Assembly (NCBI GenBank): GCA_964469555.1
Contig: CAYYAQ010000099.1
Coordinates: forward strand, 1 to 19,110
Length of the DNA: 19,110 bases
Origin: CAYYAQ01 sp964469555
Lineage (GTDB): Bacteria; Planctomycetota; UBA1135; UBA2386
Reading direction: 5' to 3'
Positions 15,419-19,110 of this stretch are shown in pieces. The position numbers and the translations under genes were made by a program. The notes below the pieces were generated by a model. That model was not told where the DNA came from. It was given only the letters and a program-made list of their open reading frames with translations, and ran no database searches. The stretch's first letter is position 1, and every line of letters begins with the position of its first letter.

Positions 15419-15470
15419 CCCGGATGGGGCAGCACGAGTATTATATAGCATACGACTGTGGACATCCGGG
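15419..15470. repeat. eight-base inverted repeat flanking the boxC/boxR promoter core
   Basis: CCCGGATG (15419-15426) and CATCCGGG (15463-15470) are perfect reverse complements separated by 36 bases. Their centre falls at 15444-15445, in the middle of the AT-rich promoter core. It could be a dyad for a DNA-bending or looping regulator, or chance. Confidence 0.4.
15439..15452. promoter_or_regulatory. AT-rich promoter core between boxC and boxR
   Basis: TATTATATAGCATA is the most AT-rich stretch of this GC-rich control region. On the minus strand it contains a perfect TATAAT (15440-15445) placed to transcribe boxC. On the plus strand TATTAT could serve boxR. I see no good -35 hexamer on either side, which suits promoters needing activation or a divergent sigma factor. 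Confidence 0.45.
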
Positions 15471-15478
15471 ACGATAAG

Positions 15479-15492
15479 TGCATGATATTGCA
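15479..15492. promoter_or_regulatory. TGCA-N6-TGCA element, probable BoxR operator
   Basis: Two TGCA tetramers are separated by exactly six bases (TGATAT). TGCA repeats are the established recognition elements of the BzdR/BoxR regulators, which respond to benzoyl-CoA. The element lies between the boxR start and the boxC promoter, about 46-59 bases upstream of the inferred boxC transcription start. These are the only TGCA tetramers I find in 15349-15495. BoxR would therefore control both its own gene and boxC-boxB-ferredoxin. Confidence 0.6.
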
Positions 15493-15495
15493 TAT

Positions 15496-16257
15496 ATGGA
15501 TCCCCAAGCCGTGCTACTGACGAACCTTGGCCGCACGGTGCGCGAAGCCCGCAAGGGCCGGGGCTGGACCCGACGAGAGTTCGCGGCAGCGAGCGGGGTA
15601 TCCGAGAGGTTCCTCGCCGACATCGAGACCGGACGCGGCAACCCGTCCCTGCTGAGGATCCTGGACCTGGCGACTTGTCTGGGCACGACCCCCGCGGCTC
15701 TGCTCGAGCTATCGGCGGCTGCGACCCTCTCCCAGGACGACCGCCGCCGCGTCGTGGCCCTGCTGGGTCTTCGTGGGGCGGGCAAGAGCTCCGTCGGTCG
15801 GCGGTTGGCAAAGACGCTCGGTTGGCTGTTCATCGAACTCGACTTCCTGGTCGAGGAGCAGTCGGGTCTCAGTCTCTCCGAGATGTTCGAACTGCACGGA
15901 CAGCCCTACTACCGTCGGATGGAACGGCAGGCCCTCGAGTCGTTGCTCGATTCCGGGGAGCCGCTCGTGTTATCGACGGGTGGCGGGCTCGTCACGGAAC
16001 CCGCGACGTTCGAGTTGCTGCGACGCGGCGCCGAGACGGTGTGGTTGCGCGCTAGCCCCGAGGATCACTGGGAGCGGGTCGTCGCGCAGGGAGACATGCG
16101 ACCGATGCAGGGCAATGACGAGGCCTTCGCCCACCTTTGCGCGATCCTCGAGGAGCGCGAGCGACTGTACGAGCAAGCACACCTGACGATCGACACGTCC
16201 GCCGCGACTCTCGACCAGGTCTGCGGCGAACTCGTCGAGCGCTTTGCGTCGGTCTGA
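15496..16257 (+). CDS. boxR: BoxR-type transcriptional regulator (HTH plus shikimate-kinase-like domain)
   Basis: The protein is 253 residues from the ATG at 15496. The XRE-type helix-turn-helix is at about 8-65 (LGRTVREARKGRGWTRREFA followed by ASGVSERFLADIETGRGNPS). A shikimate-kinase-like domain spans about 85-250, with the P-loop GLRGAGKSS at 91-99, Asp116 in ELDFLVEE and STGGGLV near 160. This two-domain design is that of BzdR/BoxR, which represses box genes until benzoyl-CoA binds the kinase-like domain. The frame is open to a GTG at 15478, but that start would place the TGCA operator inside the coding sequence, so the ATG is preferred. Neither start has a strong Shine-Dalgarno site, and leader-poor translation is possible. 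Confidence 0.92.
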   Translation: MDPQAVLLTNLGRTVREARKGRGWTRREFAAASGVSERFLADIETGRGNPSLLRILDLATCLGTTPAALLELSAAATLSQDDRRRVVALLGLRGAGKSSVGRRLAKTLGWLFIELDFLVEEQSGLSLSEMFELHGQPYYRRMERQALESLLDSGEPLVLSTGGGLVTEPATFELLRRGAETVWLRASPEDHWERVVAQGDMRPMQGNDEAFAHLCAILEERERLYEQAHLTIDTSAATLDQVCGELVERFASV

Positions 16258-16259
16258 CG

Positions 16260-16460
16260 GTCGAAAGCCGCCAGACTGGTCGTGATTGTTCCATTCCGTC
16301 GGGCGAAGCCGATCCCATTCTCCTCGCTGTGCGCCGCCTGCTCGGCAAGCTGGCCCAGACGGGGGAGTTCTCCGATCGGGAGACCTGGCAGAAGTGGTTG
16401 GCCCAGCTCGATCGGTTCCCGCCGCGCAAGCTCGGACCGCGGCCATTCGAACTCAAGTAG
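16260..16460 (+). pseudogene. unrecognised C-terminal coding remnant after boxR
   Basis: The frame reads protein-like from about 16296 to the TAG at 16458-16460: SGEADPILLAVRRLLGKLAQ, then GEFSDRETWQKWLAQLDRF, ending PPRKLGPRPFELK. Codon use is GC3-biased. No ATG is present; the only possible start is a GTG at 16329 without a ribosome site, giving 43 residues. Before boxR's stop the same frame is a shadow of boxR. It may be the tail of a gene whose front was lost when boxR arrived, or a very small real gene. I do not recognise the family. Confidence 0.35.
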
Positions 16461-16929
16461 AGTCGCGGCGCTGACGACGGCGAATCGGCTTCGAACTGTC
16501 GTGGTCGCGAATCAGGAGCGCCAAAGGAACTACAGCGAGTCCGAGCAGGAACATCGGCGAGATCACGACGAGCGTGATCGAGCACCCCACCACGACGGCG
16601 GCGACGACATAGACGACGCCCCGGCGCTTCAAGTTCTTCAGTCTCTCCACGAGTGCCCGATGTCCGGCGTATACCTTTGCGTTGAACGGCAGCAGGCACA
16701 GCGCTCCACCGATCCTCCGGTCCAGGGTGAACTCCTCACGGTAGTCCGAGCACCGTACGCGGCGTATCGGTTGGCTGGCGAGGATGACCAGTTCTTTCTC
16801 ACAGGAGGGGGCACGGATGGCGGAAGTCCTCTTCCAGCTGCGGAGTGGTGTCCACGTAGTCCTCGCGATCGAGGCCAGGGTGCGCTGGTCGAACCCGGCG
16901 CTTGCGCTCCCGTGAACCGGAAGAACCAC
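16453..16929 (-). pseudogene. membrane-protein remnant with two hydrophobic segments, start unclear
   Basis: The frame from a GTG at 16929 gives 158 residues. The last hundred look real: FTLDRRIGGALCLLPFNAKV, then a basic turn KNLKRRG. Two hydrophobic stretches follow, VVYVVAAVVVGCSITLVVIS and MFLLGLAVVPLALLI, before a strongly basic C-terminal tail. The first fifty residues do not look protein-like. There the next frame reads better and ends in DYVDTTPQLEEDFRHPCPLL and a TGA at 16799-16801. No suitable start lies at the join. I read this as a broken gene, or as a real small membrane gene with an unusual start next to another gene's tail. Its stop overlaps the convergent remnant at 16453-16460. 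The function is unknown. Confidence 0.35.
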
Positions 16930-16941
16930 TAGCTCGAACCA

Positions 16942-17937
16942 CTACTGCCGCTTGCCCTTGTTTGGGGCGAGGTCAGGAATCGTCAGGGTGATCTCCTTGG
17001 GGGAGGATCCGGCGTTGACCGTCGCTTCGCCCAACATGATCTCCTGATTGCGTCGCGGGGCTTGCAGGCGTCCGGGCGTCCTTCGGATCTTCGGGAACAT
17101 TCCGATCGTGTAGGTTCCAACACCGATGGGTTCGATCTCCATCCAACCGTCCGCCCCGGTCACGGCTCCCGTCCGGAAGCCGCTCCGTTTGTGATGGGCG
17201 ATGAGGTACTGCTTGGCTACGGGCAACTTCTTCTCGTCCACGAGTCGCACGCGTAGCTTCCCTGACTCGATGTGGAAGACCCTGTCCACGGTTCCACCCG
17301 GCGGTACGTCGACAAGCGACGACGAGACAAGTCCGTGCGCCCGCAGCCCGCCCTTCTTGGTGTCGACGCTGACACGGTACGTGCCCGGTTGAATTGTCCC
17401 CGCGAGGAATGCCCCACTGTCGTCCGTCGTCAGGATGGTGTCGCTCGCTTGCACGAACTTCCCGCCCTCCTGTCTGGTGAGTCTCGTGAGATGAATGCTA
17501 TCGCGCGCCCACGGCACTCCGTTGATAAACACCTGACCGCGCAACATCGAGGGTCGCATGTCGCTGATGTCGAGGGTGATACGATGGCCCCCGTTACCCC
17601 GCAGTTCGACGGGGTCGAACTTCTTGTGCGACACGTTCAAACCTCGACCTGTTCCGAAGCGCCAAACCCGAAAGGTGACGTCCCACTTGCCAGGGTGCAG
17701 GCCGAGAATGCGGAACTGACCCTTCCCGTCGACGCGGGCCGTCTTTGTGCGATGCGCGCCCTGTGGGCCGCCGGCGTCGCGGTAGGTCAGAATGATCGTC
17801 GGCGACTGTGGGGCGAACTTCCGGCTGTCGTCCTTGGTCATCAACTGTTCGAGCACGGAAAGGGGAGCGACGGATCCCGAGAGCGTGGCGCCATTGCTCA
17901 CGACGATCTTGATGGGCAGGATCGTCGAGTCGATCAT
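16942..17937 (-). CDS. C-terminal half of a carboxypeptidase-regulatory-like repeat protein, after an in-frame TAG
   Basis: The 331 residues contain repeated beta-sandwich domains of the carboxypeptidase regulatory-like (CarboxypepD_reg / Ig-like) type. Examples are SNGATLSGSVAP, DGKGQFRILGLHPGKWDVTF, TTDDSGAFLAGTIQPGTYRV and GADGWMEIEPIGVGTYTIGM; each has the Gly-x-Phe/Ala ... Pro-Gly-x-Tyr turn of this fold. There is no signal peptide, and the ATG at 17937 lies inside a beta strand (IHAAVMIDSTILPIKIVV). It is in the same frame as the upstream partner, separated only by a TAG at 17953-17955 and five sense codons. It is therefore better seen as the second half of one large extracellular protein than as an independent gene. 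No ribosome site precedes the ATG. Confidence 0.7.
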   Translation of the reverse strand: MIDSTILPIKIVVSNGATLSGSVAPLSVLEQLMTKDDSRKFAPQSPTIILTYRDAGGPQGAHRTKTARVDGKGQFRILGLHPGKWDVTFRVWRFGTGRGLNVSHKKFDPVELRGNGGHRITLDISDMRPSMLRGQVFINGVPWARDSIHLTRLTRQEGGKFVQASDTILTTDDSGAFLAGTIQPGTYRVSVDTKKGGLRAHGLVSSSLVDVPPGGTVDRVFHIESGKLRVRLVDEKKLPVAKQYLIAHHKRSGFRTGAVTGADGWMEIEPIGVGTYTIGMFPKIRRTPGRLQAPRRNQEIMLGEATVNAGSSPKEITLTIPDLAPNKGKRQ

Positions 17938-17952
17938 TACGGCCGCGTGGAT

Positions 17953-19110
17953 CTATGGCACGTGAACCGTGCCGAGGACACGAAACTCCAGAGAGTTGTA
18001 GGAGGAGGACCAACGCAGCACTGCGGATCCGTCGCGGCTCGTGACCGTGCGGTCCAATAGCAAAGCGTACGAACTCGAATTGGAGAACTGCGGGTACTCG
18101 ACGTGGTCAACGGCGTACGAACTCAGGGTCACGGGCTTGCCGTTCATGCTTCGCACGAGTTGGAGCCGCGTCCCGGCGATCGCGTTTCCGTCTCCATCGA
18201 CGACCTGGACGGGGAGTTCCACGCGCTTGGCCAGGCTGATCTCGATCTCCGAGTCGCCGGTCGCCTTCACGAACTCGTACGGCTCGTTGGGGGCGAAGGA
18301 CTTGCCTTGCGGGTTGACGACGATCCTGATCTTCCCCGCGGGCACGGCCTTGACCGTGGCGATGCCGTCCGGATGGTGCGCCATCTGCTCCCTGCCTCCG
18401 AGGGATCTGTAGACGCCGGAGTCAGTTATCCTGAACCAGACGACCCTGAATTCTTCGACCGGTCGGTCACCGCCGTCTGCCGTGACCTTGACGGTGAGGT
18501 TTCCCGCGCGCTGAAGTGTCAGGACGACGTTCGTGCTTCCCCACGGGAACGTCTGCGGCGAGAGCAACGCCTCGAACCCGACCGCTCTGGGCACGGTGAG
18601 ATGCACTGGCTTGCCGGGCTTTTGGCGGCATCGCACCTGGAACTCTCCCTTCAGCCCCGAGGAGCCGTAGCCGATCGGCCACTTCGAACCGTCTTTGGCC
18701 TGGACCGCGACATCCGGTACTGCGCGACCCTGCTGGTCGACGAGCCTGCCGGTGATCATCGCCTCGGGATCGGGGAGCTCGACGACGAACTTCGTCTCGT
18801 GGATCGACGTGTTCGTGGGAATTTCGAGCCTCACGCCTGGCTTGATGATCTTCACGTTGGCGTCCGCCCTGACAGTCCAGATGCCGCTCGCCATCAACTC
18901 GTCGGTTCGGAAGGTGCCGCCGACATCGCTCTCGAAATTGAGCCAGTTGAGCGGCGCGATCGCGGCCCGCCCACGCGTCACGGCGCGGTAGAAGCGGAAA
19001 CCGATGCGAGGTTGCGGTATGCCCTTCTGGTCTTCGACTCGCACGACGAGACGGGTACCGGTCGGGATCGGGATGTCACCGGCGTCCGCGACACCCCGGC
19101 GACGGTTAAG
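17953..19110 (-). CDS. N-terminal half of the same repeat protein, cut at the right window edge
   Basis: The frame is open from the window edge to the TAG at 17953-17955, giving 385 visible codons. A GTG at 19044 is internal; the codons before it (PTGTRLVVRVEDQKGIPQP) read on smoothly. Several beta-sandwich repeats are visible: MITGRLVDQQGRAVPDVAVQ with GSSGLKGEFQVRC; LTVKVTADGGDRPVEEFRVV with HPDGIATVKAVPAGKIRIVV; and LPVQVVDGDGNAIAGTRLQL. These are carboxypeptidase-regulatory-like modules, common in large secreted proteins. The signal peptide and first domains lie beyond the window. The stop falls just after GTVHVP, and the frame continues without a shift into the next feature. Confidence 0.8.
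   Translation of the reverse strand, partial: LNRRRGVADAGDIPIPTGTRLVVRVEDQKGIPQPRIGFRFYRAVTRGRAAIAPLNWLNFESDVGGTFRTDELMASGIWTVRADANVKIIKPGVRLEIPTNTSIHETKFVVELPDPEAMITGRLVDQQGRAVPDVAVQAKDGSKWPIGYGSSGLKGEFQVRCRQKPGKPVHLTVPRAVGFEALLSPQTFPWGSTNVVLTLQRAGNLTVKVTADGGDRPVEEFRVVWFRITDSGVYRSLGGREQMAHHPDGIATVKAVPAGKIRIVVNPQGKSFAPNEPYEFVKATGDSEIEISLAKRVELPVQVVDGDGNAIAGTRLQLVRSMNGKPVTLSSYAVDHVEYPQFSNSSSYALLLDRTVTSRDGSAVLRWSSSYNSLEFRVLGTVHVP

Noticed and set aside
13747..15477. Long plus-strand open frame of 576 codons
   Set aside because: It is antisense to boxC, which has clear family motifs. The long open frame results from GC-rich codon use on the other strand.
16282..16932. Plus-strand 216-codon open frame rich in His, Asp and Arg
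   Set aside because: The composition is the typical antisense image of hydrophobic segments on the minus strand.
1..19110. CRISPR arrays, tRNA or rRNA genes, insertion sequences, phage genes
   Set aside because: I saw no regularly spaced repeats, tRNA cloverleaf, transposase motif or terminal inverted repeats on either strand.

Overview
This is a GC-rich, gene-dense window of 19,110 bases. Several features suggest a Planctomycetota-like bacterium: a secreted arylsulfatase with the Cys-x-Pro-Ser-Arg site, poorly conserved secreted beta-rich proteins, an ECF sigma factor beside a TPR-type gene tail, secreted WD40 and TPR proteins, and carboxypeptidase-regulatory-like repeats. This placement is an inference from gene content only; no rRNA or other phylogenetic marker is present. 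No gene-free stretch exceeds about 215 bases (4059-4273).

Layout. 1-1802 (minus): a signal-peptide sulfatase followed by the first 135 residues of a NuoF-like flavoprotein cut by the window edge. 1925-4058 (plus): a secreted protein of unknown function and a Gfo/Idh/MocA oxidoreductase. 4274-5888 (minus): a DUF547 protein and an endonuclease/exonuclease/phosphatase-fold protein. 5981-7970 (plus): a TPR lipoprotein and a secreted WD40 protein. 7981-10728 (minus): a FabH-type ketoacyl-ACP synthase III, then a histidine kinase and an OmpR-type response regulator joined by an ATGA overlap.

10895-11947 is a scar. The 3' end of a nitrilase-family gene (minus) lies back to back with the 3' end of a TPR-type gene (plus). 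Both lack their front parts at the same point near 11060, and an intact ECF sigma factor follows.

11966-16257 is the most coherent functional unit: an aerobic benzoyl-CoA ('box') catabolic cluster. boxC (benzoyl-CoA-dihydrodiol lyase), boxB (benzoyl-CoA 2,3-epoxidase) and a small thioredoxin-like [2Fe-2S] ferredoxin read leftward. boxR (HTH fused to a shikimate-kinase-like domain) reads rightward from a shared 147-base control region holding a TGCA-N6-TGCA element and an AT-rich promoter core. No boxA reductase, boxD aldehyde dehydrogenase or benzoate-CoA ligase is visible. The ferredoxin sits where an electron donor for BoxB would be expected.

16258-16930 holds damaged coding remnants on both strands. 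16942-19110 (minus) is one long reading frame of repeated beta-sandwich domains, interrupted by a single in-frame TAG at 17953-17955 and running off the right edge.

The points most worth following are the box cluster with its alternative electron carrier and operator, the back-to-back truncated genes near 11060, and the in-frame stop in the repeat protein.
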